Source: Lysinibacillus sphaericus (GTDB lineage Bacteria > Bacillota > Bacilli > Bacillales_A > Planococcaceae). Taken from it: 64,000 nucleotides of DNA. The notes under the pieces were generated by a model. That model was not told where the DNA came from and did no database searches. It was given only the letters and a program-made list of their open reading frames with translations. The stretch is from positions 2,302,001-2,366,000 of the forward strand of contig NZ_CP019980.1 of the NCBI RefSeq assembly GCF_002982115.1. Reading direction: 5' to 3'. This document shows, piece by piece, positions 10,579 to 19,282 of the stretch; the first letter of the stretch is position 1; every line of letters starts with the position of its first letter. The position numbers and the translations under genes are program-made.

Positions 10579-10614
10579 AAGCCCTGCAAATTTAACGGTT
10601 TGCAGGGCTTTTTG
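10579..10614 (+). terminator. odhAB operon terminator
   Basis: Perfect 12-bp stem AAGCCCTGCAAA / TTTGCAGGGCTT followed by TTTTTG. Confidence 0.93.
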
Positions 10615-10866
10615 TTGTCCCTGTATAGGGAAGCTTCGGTTCTCAAGGAATAGACGAAATTTCGCCTTATACAATTGGTCTAAAGGCCTTTAAATGTAGA
10701 GAAATACTGAATCTTTTGTATTGTCGGTAGTATTGAACATGATAATATTTTATGGAAAAATATTAAATAATAATTACAACACTTCTACTTTCTTAGATGT
10801 AATTTATGGATTTTAGAAGGATAATAACCTAATTTTGTCATTAGTCAGAAAAATGATAAAACTATC

Positions 10867-10896
10867 TTGACGAATAGACTAGCTTTATAGTAATAT
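10867..10896 (+). promoter_or_regulatory. candidate promoter of the lysine-riboswitch operon
   Basis: TTGACG, 18-base spacer, TAATAT. Transcription would start near 10903, about 30 bases before the aptamer, as expected for a riboswitch leader. Confidence 0.55.
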
Positions 10897-10934
10897 CTAA
10901 ATATCAATTAAATAAACAAACCTCACTGTTATCT

Positions 10935-11120
10935 ATGTGAGGTAGAGGCGCGGTATTTATTAGTCCATTGCTGAGTTAAAGCAAGCGAAGACGTAATGGA
11001 GAAGGAAATATCGCCGAAGTATAAAAGGAGCTCGTACTTTTATGCTGGGTCTGCAGTGAATAAGTGCAGGACTGTCCTAGTAAATCTAATTCCAGTTTAC
11101 TAGGTTGTGCTATCTCAGAA
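10935..11120 (+). promoter_or_regulatory. lysine riboswitch (L box) aptamer
   Basis: The leader carries the L-box hallmarks in order: GAGGTAGAGGCGCGG (10939 on), GGAGAAGG, GCCGAAG, ATGCTGGG, GTGAATAAGTGCAGG ACTGTC and the closing GCTATCTC. P1 forms between GAGGTAG (10939-10945) and CTATCTC (11109-11115), including one G-U pair. This is the B. subtilis lysC leader pattern (known family). Lysine binding would stabilise P1 and favour the downstream terminator, so the importer genes should be shut off when lysine is plentiful. Confidence 0.92.
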
Positions 11121-11165
11121 TGATGGAAATTATAGTGAGGATTTGGGCAACTGTCAATAAAAGGT

Positions 11166-11197
11166 AAGACCTAAGTTCAAAACTTAGGTCTTTTTTT
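11166..11197 (+). terminator. regulated terminator of the lysine riboswitch
   Basis: Perfect 12-bp stem AAGACCTAAGTT / AACTTAGGTCTT, loop CAA, then seven T. It is framed by GCAACTGT (11146-11153) and ACAGTTGC (11200-11207), which can pair with each other and may belong to the expression platform. Confidence 0.9.
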
Positions 11198-11239
11198 GTA
11201 CAGTTGCTTTATTTTTTTTACAGAAAAGGGGAGTTTTAG

Positions 11240-12094
11240 ATGAAAAGAAAATGGTTGCTATTTATGTTAACGGCAATGACAGCGATTTTGTTAGCAGCTT
11301 GTGATGCTGGAGACAAATCGGAAGACAAAGCATCAGGTGATGCGGCGAAAGAAGAAACAGGTGGAGAATTCCGCATAGGTATGGAAGCAGGTTATCCTCC
11401 ATTTAACTGGACACAGCAAGATGATTCAAATGGTGCAGTAAAAATTGCTGATAATGCAGAATATGCAGGCGGCTATGATGTACAAATGGCGAAAAAGATT
11501 GCTGAAGGTTTAGGAAAAGAATTAGTTATTGTCAAAATGGAATGGGATGGTTTAGTTCCAGCACTACAATCCAAAAAAATTGATGCGATTGTAGCGGGGA
11601 TGTCTCCAACTAAAGAACGCAAACAAACAATTGATTTTACAGAAAACTACTATACTTCTGATTTCGTCATGGTAATTAAAAAAGGTAGTAAATACGAAGA
11701 TGCAAAATCTATTCAAGATTTCTCAGGTGCAAAAGTTACTTCACAGTTAAATACGTCTAACTACAATGTAATTGATCAAATTAAAGGCGTAGAAAAACAA
11801 ACAGCAATGGAGAATTTCTCTGCAATGCGTGTCGCTTTAGAAGCAGGCAAAATTGATGGTTATGTAGCAGAGCGTCCAGAAGGTATTTCTGCTGCAGCAG
11901 CGAATGACAAATTTACATTTGTATCATTCGAAGAAGGCTTTGATACAGATATTTCAAATACTTCAATTGCAGTTGGTTTACGTAAAGGTGATGCAAGTCT
12001 AGATAAAATCAATGAAATCCTAAAAGGTATTTCAGAAGATGATCGCCAAAAAATTATGGAAGAAGCAATTCTTCAACAACCTGCAGCACAGTAA
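11240..12094 (+). CDS. amino-acid ABC transporter substrate-binding lipoprotein, probable lysine binder
   Basis: Extracellular solute-binding protein (family 3) of 284 residues anchored as a lipoprotein: signal peptide MKRKWLLFMLTAMTAILLAA with lipobox LAAC, Cys at 21. The mature part shows the SBP_bac_3 pattern FRIGMEAGYPPFNW, YDVQMAKKIAEGLGKEL, DAIVAGMSPTKERK and the late GLRKGD. It is the first gene after the lysine riboswitch and is followed by permease and ATPase genes, so lysine is the likely substrate (inference from the regulator). Related family members bind Arg, His, Gln or Cys, and the protein alone does not discriminate. GGGGAG precedes the ATG. Confidence 0.92.
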   Translation: MKRKWLLFMLTAMTAILLAACDAGDKSEDKASGDAAKEETGGEFRIGMEAGYPPFNWTQQDDSNGAVKIADNAEYAGGYDVQMAKKIAEGLGKELVIVKMEWDGLVPALQSKKIDAIVAGMSPTKERKQTIDFTENYYTSDFVMVIKKGSKYEDAKSIQDFSGAKVTSQLNTSNYNVIDQIKGVEKQTAMENFSAMRVALEAGKIDGYVAERPEGISAAAANDKFTFVSFEEGFDTDISNTSIAVGLRKGDASLDKINEILKGISEDDRQKIMEEAILQQPAAQ

Positions 12095-12119
12095 TTTCGT
12101 TGAGGTTGCGCCAAAATGG

Positions 12120-12159
12120 AAAATAGTATACTGGAAGTATTTCTAGTATGCTATTTTTT
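12120..12159 (+). terminator. hairpin between binding-protein and permease genes
   Basis: Stem AAAATAGTATACT / AGTATGCTATTTT followed by T residues in a 284-base gap. It probably gives the higher binding-protein to permease ratio usual for ABC importers. The rest of the gap shows nothing recognisable before the AGGAGG of the permease gene. Confidence 0.6.
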
Positions 12160-12378
12160 GATATAAAAGTATGAATCCTTGGAAATAAAAAGGATTTTTA
12201 TTAAGCGGTGCAGCCTCAATCATTTTCGTTTATATAGAAGGGTAGCACCTTCTGATAAATGCTCATGTCTATGGTGTGTATCACATAATTTGAATAAAGC
12301 AACATCATTCAAATGAAGAGATGATTTCGCTAAGGCATATTTGATATCAAGCAACAACGCGTTGTTAGGAGGAACATC

Positions 12379-13104
12379 ATGAGTTTAGATTGGATCATTT
12401 CTATAATAGAAAACAACTGGCAAATGTTTTTACGAGGTGCGTATTATACATTACTTATTTCAATTATCAGTACAGTCATTGGTGCATTTATCGGATTTTT
12501 TATTGGGATTATGCATACCATTCCAGTACGTAAAAAGGGTATAAAATATTATGTATTAAAATGTGTTAATTTTATACTGACATGCTATGTAGAATTTTTC
12601 CGTGGTACACCAATGATTGTACAAGCAATGGTAGTATTTTACGGACTAGATATTGCTTTTGGGATTGATATGCACTTTATTACGGCAGGTATTTTAGTCG
12701 TTTCGCTTAATACAGGTGCTTATATGGCAGAAATTGTTCGTGGAGGGATTGTTTCCATTGATAAAGGACAGTACGAAGCTGCTTCTGCTATTGGGATGGG
12801 ACATGTACAAATAATGATGTATGTCGTATTACCACAAGTTGCGCGTAATATTTTACCGGCGACAGGCAACCAATTAATTATGAATATTAAAGATACGGCT
12901 GTTTTAAGTGTGATTGGCGTAACGGAACTATTTTTCCAAACGAAATCAATATCAGGTAATAACTTCCGCTATTTCGAATCATTCTTTGTTGCATGTGTGC
13001 TGTACTTTATCATGACATTTACGGCATCAAGAATATTATTATACGTTGAAAAACGCCTTGATGGACCGGATGCTTATCAAAAAGAATTAAAGGAAATTGA
13101 CTAA
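12379..13104 (+). CDS. amino-acid ABC transporter permease (HisM/GlnP family)
   Basis: Integral membrane subunit of 241 residues, with five or so transmembrane helices. It opens with the family motif [16 protein letters not shown] and includes [10 protein letters not shown] and, near residue 130, the EAA loop [22 protein letters not shown] split over two short motifs EAASAIGMG and VVLPQ, which docks on the ATPase. One permease suggests a homodimer. TTAGGAGGAACATC precedes the ATG. The ATPase gene follows 13 bases after its stop. Confidence 0.93.
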   Translation: MSLDWIISIIENNWQMFLRGAYYTLLISIISTVIGAFIGFFIGIMHTIPVRKKGIKYYVLKCVNFILTCYVEFFRGTPMIVQAMVVFYGLDIAFGIDMHFITAGILVVSLNTGAYMAEIVRGGIVSIDKGQYEAASAIGMGHVQIMMYVVLPQVARNILPATGNQLIMNIKDTAVLSVIGVTELFFQTKSISGNNFRYFESFFVACVLYFIMTFTASRILLYVEKRLDGPDAYQKELKEID

Positions 13105-13117
13105 GGGGGACGAACAA

Positions 13118-13849
13118 ATGGCAATCATTCAAATAGAGCATTTAAGTAAATCATTTGGACGTAACCAAGTGTTGAAAGATGTGAATTTTAAAGTAGAAAA
13201 AGGAGAGGTTGTATGCTTAATCGGTTCATCAGGTTCCGGTAAATCAACACTCTTACGTTGCATTAATTTACTTGAAACGCCAAATGGTGGCGAAATTATT
13301 TATAAAGGGGAAAATATTTTAAACGAAAAGCATAATATTAAAGCTTATCGTACCCATTTAGGAATGGTTTTCCAACAGTTTAATTTATTTAACAATCATA
13401 ATGTGTTAAAAAATTGTACAGTAGGGCAAGTAAAGGTGCTCAAACGTTCAAAAGATGAAGCAGAGAAAACAGCCTTGAAATATCTGAAAATCGTCGGTAT
13501 GGATCAATACGTCAATGCTAAGCCACGTCAACTTTCTGGTGGTCAAAAGCAACGTGTAGCGATTGCACGGGCATTATCGATGAATCCAGATGTAATGCTA
13601 TTTGATGAACCAACATCTGCGCTAGACCCAGAAATGGTCGGGGAAGTCTTAAAAGTTATGCGAGAGTTGGCGGATTCAGGAAATACGATGTTAATCGTAA
13701 CACATGAAATGGAGTTTGCGAAGGAAGTTGCAGATCGTGTTGTATTTATGGATAAAGGGGTAATTGTGGAAGAGGGACCACCATCGAAGGTGCTAGTAAA
13801 CCCAGAACATGAACGTACAAAAGAGTTTTTAAAACGAACGCTGAAGTAA
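13118..13849 (+). CDS. amino-acid ABC transporter ATP-binding protein
   Basis: Cytosolic ATPase subunit of 243 residues for the importer. Walker [10 protein letters not shown] (about residue 32), Q-loop MVFQQFNLF, signature LSGGQKQR, Walker [13 protein letters not shown] and switch His in VTHEM are all intact. The start is the ATG at 13118, eight bases after GGGGG; a TTG at 13097 overlaps the permease end and is rejected. Third gene of the riboswitch-controlled operon. Its 3' end is part of a terminator stem. Confidence 0.95.
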   Translation: MAIIQIEHLSKSFGRNQVLKDVNFKVEKGEVVCLIGSSGSGKSTLLRCINLLETPNGGEIIYKGENILNEKHNIKAYRTHLGMVFQQFNLFNNHNVLKNCTVGQVKVLKRSKDEAEKTALKYLKIVGMDQYVNAKPRQLSGGQKQRVAIARALSMNPDVMLFDEPTSALDPEMVGEVLKVMRELADSGNTMLIVTHEMEFAKEVADRVVFMDKGVIVEEGPPSKVLVNPEHERTKEFLKRTLK

Positions 13850-13864
13850 GTGTAGCGTTCGTTT
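13832..13864 (+). terminator. terminator overlapping the 3' end of the ATPase gene
   Basis: Perfect 11-bp stem AAACGAACGCT / AGCGTTCGTTT spanning the stop codon; T-run short, so possibly weak. Confidence 0.6.
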
Positions 13865-13971
13865 ATCTTCAGCATCAATGGATTTCAGTCCGTGCTGACA
13901 CTTGATAATGCTTCAGTCACATCTGTAATAGGAAAGCACTCCGTATCGGAAATCTACATGTAAAATGTAAT

Positions 13972-14024
13972 AGCACTAGGCAAGCCCCACCATGAAAAGT
14001 CGTGGTAGGGCTTACGAGTGCTAG
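13972..14024 (+). terminator. second long hairpin downstream of the ABC operon
   Basis: Nested stem: outer AGCACT / AGTGCT and inner AAGCCC-ACCA / TGGT-GGGCTT, a few bases before TATTTTT. A backup terminator, or a structured 3' end. Confidence 0.5.
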
Positions 14025-14091
14025 GAAAGTATTTTTAAAGTAAAAACAAGTTTCTACAGTTTTAAGGGAGTTCCATAACAAATGGACTCAT

Positions 14092-14187
14092 TTATTTTCT
14101 AGAATTCCATTCTGCATATAAAATAAAGCAAATGGCAAATGCAACAGCGATGATAAAAAACCATTGCGGAACACCACCAAAACTCAT
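14092..14187 (-). CDS. 31-residue single-span membrane peptide
   Basis: A short minus-strand frame in the gap after the ABC operon. It encodes MSFGGVPQWFF, then a hydrophobic stretch IIAVAFAICFILY, then the polar tail AEWNSRK: one clear transmembrane helix with a positive C-terminus. AGAGGTG lies five to nine bases before the ATG. No function is recognised; it resembles the size class of small Bacillales membrane peptides, some linked to sporulation or to larger membrane complexes, but I see no decisive family motif. It could be a chance frame, though the Shine-Dalgarno, ATG and ideal TM composition argue for a gene. Confidence 0.6.
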   Translation of the reverse strand: MSFGGVPQWFFIIAVAFAICFILYAEWNSRK

Positions 14188-14349
14188 AACAACACCTCTA
14201 GTATCATTTTATTAGGGTAAATGTGTAAATAAAACGTCATTAAGTACAAAATATAGACTTCTATAGTTTTTTCTCCACAAAAGAGCTAAAATCGTATAAA
14301 ATAAACAATAGACGTTAGCTAAGTGCTAGTAAAGAGAGGTAGAGAAATT

Positions 14350-14547
14350 ATGTTACATTTAAAATGGAAAGATGCGCCAACACTTCGTAAGGTTACTTGC
14401 AAACATACGAATGCATCAAAATATTTAGTATCCAACGTATTAACAGTAGGAAAAGAGTATGAAGTGAAAAATGAAACAGAAGAGTTCATTTTCATTATTG
14501 ACAACACGGGTAATATCGGTGGTTACTACAAAGAGTATTTCGCATAA
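14350..14547 (+). CDS. small conserved Bacillales protein (DUF6501-like)
   Basis: 65-residue soluble protein. The ATG at 14350 is ten bases after AGAGAGG; the upstream GTG at 14323 lacks a site. The sequence MLHLKWKDAPTLRKVTC, KYLVSNVLTVGKEYEVKNE and FIFIIDNTGNIGGYYKEYF suggests a compact beta-barrel of the kind annotated as DUF6501 in bacilli (family named from memory). No catalytic residues are apparent. Monocistronic, ending at a terminator shared with the convergent telA-like gene. Confidence 0.8.
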   Translation: MLHLKWKDAPTLRKVTCKHTNASKYLVSNVLTVGKEYEVKNETEEFIFIIDNTGNIGGYYKEYFA

Positions 14548-14554
14548 AATGAGT

Positions 14555-14592
14555 AGGGGTGTCACAGAGAACTTCTGAGACACCCCTTTATA
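14555..14592. terminator. bidirectional terminator
   Basis: Stem AGGGGTGTC / GACACCCCT followed by TTTA, between two convergent genes. Confidence 0.75.
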
Positions 14593-14611
14593 TATTTAGC
14601 GACCCAGTATA

Positions 14612-15682
14612 TTATTCCTTCGTTGTTTTTTTCATCCCAGCAACATCTAGTTGTAAATGTTGTCTATCCTGTTCTGTCGCAGTATGCAAAGCAAAAACAT
14701 CTTGAATGGCCGTTTTAAGCTCCCGCTGTGTTTCTTTAAATTTCATTACTTGCTGTTCAAAAGTAGGACTAGTAAAGCGCTCGTTTGTTCGTGCCAGTCT
14801 TTCTTCCAATTGATTGTAATGATGATCCATATTCATGGATAACATCATAGCCAATTGATTTTTCCAAAGAGGAATGAGTGTCACAATTGAAAACTCTATT
14901 TTCTCAGCAAGCGTTTGATTAGCTTGTTGAATCATGCGTATTTGAGGGGCAGTTTGTAATGCAACCTGCTGGGACACTTGTAAATCATAAATACGTTGGT
15001 CGAGTCTTTCCAGTTGTGCTGTGAAATCATTGAGCTGTTGAATAGCTAGCGGTTGTTTAGTTGTTTGTACAATATCCACTTTTGTAGGTAACTCTACTTC
15101 AATGGCTTGCTGTTTTTTCATCAGTCCAGCTGCAATGGCAGTTGCAAGCTCTTCAAAAAATCCTCTATTGTGTGCATATAGCTGTTCTAACATTTCTACG
15201 TCTTTTAACAGTTGTAGTTGAGCACGTTCGAGTTGAACACCAATTCGTTCGACTTGAATACTAATGCGTTCAAATTCCGTTAATGTTTGTTTGACGCTAG
15301 GACTCGTTTTACCGAACATTTTTTTAAAGAAGGAAGGTTTTTTTGGCTCTAGTGCCGCAGGGTCTACACGGTCTAATGTTTGCATTAAGGAATCTAGCAT
15401 TTGACCAATTTTTGTGACATCTTTATCCTTCACTTGGGCAAGCATACGATCTGCAAATTGAGAGACTGCACGTTGAGAGTCTTGACCTAATGATAATACG
15501 GATTCAAAACTACTTAGGTCAATTTGACTTGCATATAAAAGTGCACGACTTTGGGCAAGAGGTGACAATGTCTCATAGGTCTCCATCGCTTCTTGGTTTG
15601 ACGATGCTAAATAGCTTTGTACAAGAGGTGAGATTCCTTGCAATGAATCTAAATGGACGAAAGCATCTCTGTTAGCTGTCAT
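14612..15682 (-). CDS. TelA-family protein (toxic anion resistance family, YaaN-like)
   Basis: Cytosolic, mostly helical protein of 356 residues, rich in coiled coil (around 120-180 and 240-340). The middle carries the family stretch LDRVDPAALEPKKPSFFKKMFGK split by short loops and RIGVQLERAQLQLLKDVEML, typical of TelA/KlaA/YaaN proteins, which are linked to tellurite or cell-envelope antimicrobial tolerance; the biochemical role is not established. I start at the ATG at 15682, which overlaps the stop of the upstream gene (ATGA), rather than 15700. It is the second gene of an xpaC-yaaN type pair, as in B. subtilis. Confidence 0.88.
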   Translation of the reverse strand: MTANRDAFVHLDSLQGISPLVQSYLASSNQEAMETYETLSPLAQSRALLYASQIDLSSFESVLSLGQDSQRAVSQFADRMLAQVKDKDVTKIGQMLDSLMQTLDRVDPAALEPKKPSFFKKMFGKTSPSVKQTLTEFERISIQVERIGVQLERAQLQLLKDVEMLEQLYAHNRGFFEELATAIAAGLMKKQQAIEVELPTKVDIVQTTKQPLAIQQLNDFTAQLERLDQRIYDLQVSQQVALQTAPQIRMIQQANQTLAEKIEFSIVTLIPLWKNQLAMMLSMNMDHHYNQLEERLARTNERFTSPTFEQQVMKFKETQRELKTAIQDVFALHTATEQDRQHLQLDVAGMKKTTKE

Positions 15683-16329
15683 TTTTCCTCGCCTCGCCAT
15701 TCCAATTGTTCTTTCCGTTTTAAATTGGAACGGTTTGCGAATTCAATTTCCATTTGAAGATGATCGATATCATTAGAGAGTGCATCCTTTAAATCAATTT
15801 GAAACGTGGAATTTAAATCCGCTAATGTTTCACGCGTTTTTGATAATGTAATTTGGATTTCTTTATCTTTGACAGGCTGTTTTGACAACATAGTATACTT
15901 TTCAGTCAATTCAACAGCAGAAGGAAGATGCGCATAGAAAAATGGCTCCACATTGTAAAACTTTCTTGGATCAGTTTTGACAATTTTGATAATGTTTTTT
16001 GAAATACGTGTCATTTCGAGTAATTGCTTAAAGGCTGACACGGAACGTACTCGTAAATAGTTTTGGCTTAATGTTTGAATATGTTTGTTAGCTGTCGATA
16101 GCTGTAAATCAATATGTTTATACTCATCCTTTGTAATTCCTGCTATGTGCATAACTTTTCTTTTTTGATTTAGTTTTAGCAATGTTGTGCTCGTTGCATA
16201 GGTGCCAGCGAACAAACAACCACCAAGGAAGAATCCTGGATTTGCCGCAAACGCTGTAATAGAAACAGTTGATAGAGAAATTAAAAGGCTAGCGGTATGT
16301 CTTGAGAAAAACTGTCCGATACTGAGCAT
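15679..16329 (-). CDS. xpaC: XpaC-family protein (5-bromo-4-chloroindolyl phosphate hydrolysis family)
   Basis: 216-residue protein with two closely spaced hydrophobic segments at the N-terminus (about residues 14-45, including FAANPGFFLGGCLFAG), then a helical cytosolic domain. The order with the following TelA/YaaN-like gene and the overlapping ATGA junction match the Bacillus xpaC-yaaN operon. XpaC was named from hydrolysis of an indolyl phosphate, but no phosphatase motif is visible and the true role is uncertain. ATG at 16329 is chosen because GGAGGAAG lies eight bases upstream; an in-frame start at 16353 lacks support. Confidence 0.82.
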   Translation of the reverse strand: MLSIGQFFSRHTASLLISLSTVSITAFAANPGFFLGGCLFAGTYATSTTLLKLNQKRKVMHIAGITKDEYKHIDLQLSTANKHIQTLSQNYLRVRSVSAFKQLLEMTRISKNIIKIVKTDPRKFYNVEPFFYAHLPSAVELTEKYTMLSKQPVKDKEIQITLSKTRETLADLNSTFQIDLKDALSNDIDHLQMEIEFANRSNLKRKEQLEWRGEEK

Positions 16330-16596
16330 CGTTTCTTCCTCCTTGCTTTTCAATATGTCTATCTTTTAATACGTTAAAATCGACATAAAGTTTCAATAAT
16401 TATCTTAAGACTTACATAAATTTTACTGCTAATTGCTAAGTTTCTCAATAAATACACTTGTCTAATGAGTAGAATTCACATTTTGCTAGGCGTGTATTCT
16501 TTATAGTATGTTCGTTTTATAGAAGACCATTAGCAAAAGTCCGTCACTTACTGTTTTTTCTTGTGTAAAATGACAAGTAGAAAAAAGAAGTCAGAC

Positions 16597-16878
16597 TTAA
16601 ACAATGTCCGACTCCATACGTACATAACCTTTTAAATCGTCGAAAAGTTCTAAAGCAAAAGAATTTGAATCTGCTTGTAGGCTAACACCCTTTTGAACAA
16701 ATAGTAGAAATTCATCAATTGCTTTTTTTGAACCTTCTACCTCTACTTCTATTTGCTCTTGAGCATTCAACTTGCAATACCCTTTCAAGCCTAATTCTAT
16801 CGCTTTTTGTTTGATAAAAAAGCGATATCCTGTTCCATAAACATCTCCGAAAAATTTAATCAGCGCTCTCTTGTTCAC
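16597..16878 (-). CDS. acylphosphatase-like protein, catalytic Asn replaced
   Basis: 93 residues, the size of acylphosphatases, which hydrolyse carboxyl-phosphate bonds. The phosphate-binding loop is present as GDVYGTGYRFF (Arg retained). The second motif, normally GWVRN, reads GYCKLN, so the Asn position holds Leu with an Asn shifted by one; activity is therefore doubtful. The remaining core IEVEVEGSKKAIDEFL fits the fold. Start is a GTG at 16878, seven bases after GGGAGG. It lies 26 bases downstream of nothing but the divergent gap and just after the chemoreceptor gene in transcription direction. Confidence 0.75.
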   Translation of the reverse strand: MNKRALIKFFGDVYGTGYRFFIKQKAIELGLKGYCKLNAQEQIEVEVEGSKKAIDEFLLFVQKGVSLQADSNSFALELFDDLKGYVRMESDIV

Positions 16879-16919
16879 GCTAAAACCTCCCAAAAGTAGA
16901 GGAGGGTAGTCCCTCCACC

Positions 16920-18647
16920 TTACTGCATAACACGTTCTTTTTCCAAGTACGCAATTAAATTATTAATATAGAATAGAACACGCTTCGAGGCCTCGTCTAC
17001 CTCTTGTAAATGGCCATCAGCCTTTTGAATATTGCCTTCTTGATATGCTTCTGCAGCTAACTTAGCCGATTTATGCACTTGTAGGTGATATTCGTCTAAT
17101 TCACGATAATCTTGTAAATGACCAAAACGTTCCACTGTCCGAGGAGCAGTATACCATTTACCGAGTCGGCATTCAGTATGTGAAGACACGTCACTTGGTT
17201 GCACTTTTTCTAAACCAAGGAACATATTATAAATACGCCATTTCCATAAAATATGGTCTGCTTTTGAAAGTTGTAATAAAGCAATGGAAGATAACTGGAC
17301 ATTATTATTTGCGATAATATCATTACGGAAACGATTAATTTCTTGCCCGAGTAAGTGTATATCGCTGGATGTATTATAACTATAATCACGAATATCATCT
17401 TGATGGCCTGAAATTTCAATCATTCGTGCTGATACTTCGTCTATGGCAGCAGCTTGCTCCTGCGAAATGGCAGCTGTATTGGTCACATCGAGATTAATCC
17501 CTTCAATTGCAGCAACAATAGCATTTAGCAGTGGTAATGATTGTTTTGCCTCAATTGTAGCTTCCTTAATAATCGTTGTTGTTTCCGTTATGGAATGTGA
17601 TACATCATTGGAGTAACTTTTCAGATGGTGAACATTTGTTGATACTTCACTAAGAGCGGAAACCGTTCCTTCTGCTAATTTACGGACTTCTTGCGCTACT
17701 ACAGCAAATCCTTTGCCATGTTCACCAGCACGAGCAGCTTCAATTGAGGCATTCAGTGCAAGTAAGTTTGTTTGATCGGCAATTTGGTTTATTAATGTCA
17801 CAACGTGTTCGATATCATTGACACGTTTTTGTAACTCAGTAAACGAATCAACGATGTTAGTAAACGTTTCTTCCGTTTTAAAAATTTCTGATAAAGCATG
17901 CTCAATGGCATTCTTACCTTTGACAGCATGATCAACTGATTCCGTTGTTTTTTCAGAAATATGCGAGGACATCCGAGCAACTTCATTGATTGATGCGGCA
18001 ATTTCCTCTGTTGCAGCAGTAGAAGATTGTATTTCTTCATTTTGTTTATCTAAACTAAATACTAAATCTTTCATGTACATAATTTTTGCATTTACATCCA
18101 TAAGTGATGAAATTTCAGCGACAACGTTCTCAATTATACGCTCTGTTAATACTTCCACAAGCAATTCCTGGTCAACATTGACAGCTGATTGGAAAGATTT
18201 CATATACTCAAAAGCTTTGTATGGTTTTAAACCAAAGTTATGTAAAATGTAAGTCGTAATATAAAAGGCAAATAGGTTAAATACTACAATTAACTTACCA
18301 GGTTCATATTGGTTTTTTCGAAACAGATTGAAAAACTTTACCGTTTCATCCACATATTCATCATCACGAGTGGCCAAGAAAAATTGTGTTAAATAGCGAC
18401 TAATATTTTCTTCACTAATCGTTTGTTGAGAGGAGGGAGAGATTTCATTTAAATAATTTTTAAATATTGCATTCATAGAAGGCGTAATATCCTTCAATTT
18501 ATAAAAGAGAGCTTTTAAATTTTCTTCATCTTGTTTATTAAAATGATTAAATGCCAATGTCTTGTTGAAACGGCCTGTTGCACTTAAGTTGGTCCCTCGC
18601 TTTAGCAATTGTTCTAGCTCGGCCTTAGGTCGAATACTTGAAAACAT
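16920..18647 (-). CDS. soluble methyl-accepting chemotaxis protein with helical N-terminal sensor and C-terminal CZB-like domain
   Basis: Cytosolic chemoreceptor of 575 residues with no transmembrane span. Start ATG 18647 follows GGGAGG. N-terminal 170 residues form an all-helical domain like the protoglobin sensor of HemAT (segment [16 protein letters not shown] resembles the proximal-helix region, but the His is offset, so haem binding is unsure). The signalling hairpin has the invariant tip [19 protein letters not shown]. The C-terminal 100 residues show a chemoreceptor zinc-binding pattern: H in [11 protein letters not shown] in ECRLGKWY and YHLQVHKSA (3 His, 1 Cys). Suggests an oxygen, redox or zinc/hypochlorite type of cue; ligand not proven. 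Confidence 0.88.
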   Translation of the reverse strand: MFSSIRPKAELEQLLKRGTNLSATGRFNKTLAFNHFNKQDEENLKALFYKLKDITPSMNAIFKNYLNEISPSSQQTISEENISRYLTQFFLATRDDEYVDETVKFFNLFRKNQYEPGKLIVVFNLFAFYITTYILHNFGLKPYKAFEYMKSFQSAVNVDQELLVEVLTERIIENVVAEISSLMDVNAKIMYMKDLVFSLDKQNEEIQSSTAATEEIAASINEVARMSSHISEKTTESVDHAVKGKNAIEHALSEIFKTEETFTNIVDSFTELQKRVNDIEHVVTLINQIADQTNLLALNASIEAARAGEHGKGFAVVAQEVRKLAEGTVSALSEVSTNVHHLKSYSNDVSHSITETTTIIKEATIEAKQSLPLLNAIVAAIEGINLDVTNTAAISQEQAAAIDEVSARMIEISGHQDDIRDYSYNTSSDIHLLGQEINRFRNDIIANNNVQLSSIALLQLSKADHILWKWRIYNMFLGLEKVQPSDVSSHTECRLGKWYTAPRTVERFGHLQDYRELDEYHLQVHKSAKLAAEAYQEGNIQKADGHLQEVDEASKRVLFYINNLIAYLEKERVMQ

Positions 18648-18778
18648 AAAAAAAATACCTCCCAAATTAAATAATGAATAATAAGGTAATAATAGCATAT
18701 TGCAGGGTGTTTTAATAGACATTTCAGAAGTGTTTGCTAAAATTAGAATATCTTATAACAGCAAGGAATGTGGCAAAT

Positions 18779-19060
18779 ATGTATACAATACTTTACATGA
18801 AAGCTGACTATGAGCCTTGGTGGAAATTTGAAGGCTGGGAAGCTTTTATTCAAACGCAAGAAACGTTTGATACAAAAGAGCAATTTGAGCAGGCATTACA
18901 ACGGAAATTAGCGCATTTCCGATCAGTATATGAACATGAAGCGACTAAAGAGGGTGGTTTTTGGGCTTTTTGGTCTGAAGATGAAAGTTTTTACTGTGAA
19001 GCTTGTGATGATGATGCGCAAGTATACCATGGCATAATGGCTTTTGAAGGACATTGTTAA
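18779..19060 (+). CDS. DUF1033-like small protein
   Basis: 93-residue acidic soluble protein beginning MYTILYMKADYEPWWKFEGWE. The YEPWW-F-GWE motif and the later GGFWAFW and EACDDDAQ fit the DUF1033 family of bacilli (from memory). No enzymatic signature. ATG at 18779 is taken because AAGGAATG lies upstream and the family start fits; the in-frame start at 18734 would add 15 poorly supported residues. Divergent from the chemoreceptor gene. Confidence 0.75.
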   Translation: MYTILYMKADYEPWWKFEGWEAFIQTQETFDTKEQFEQALQRKLAHFRSVYEHEATKEGGFWAFWSEDESFYCEACDDDAQVYHGIMAFEGHC

Positions 19061-19099
19061 ATAAATTTTCAAATTAATTAAAAAAACAATTTTCTTTAT

Positions 19100-19127
19100 T
19101 TGACAAAATTATGAATGATGGTATACT
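19100..19127 (+). promoter_or_regulatory. strong promoter of the cold-shock gene
   Basis: TTGACA, 16-base spacer, TATACT. Predicted start near 19134, giving a leader of about 150 bases before the coding region. Confidence 0.8.
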
Positions 19128-19163
19128 TAACTTAACAATTTAATTGCTTCACCGGAAACATGG

Positions 19164-19226
19164 ATTCACATATTACAAAAAGTGATCGCGTTAGTTCGGT
19201 ACTCTTTGTAATATGTGAATTTTTTT
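19164..19226 (+). promoter_or_regulatory. terminator-like hairpin inside the csp leader
   Basis: Perfect 16-bp stem ATTCACATATTACAAA / TTTGTAATATGTGAAT with a 25-base loop, followed by six T. It lies between the promoter and the csp start, so it can act as an attenuator or RNA thermometer controlling the gene. Confidence 0.7.
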
Positions 19227-19282
19227 AATTCGTTGAAGAAATTACATATTGTTCACTTTTATTTTTTTGGAGGTTTTTTTAA

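Noticed and set aside
13972..14024. Possible riboswitch after the lysine transporter operon
   Set aside because: It is only a nested hairpin without any conserved aptamer core and lies after, not before, a gene.
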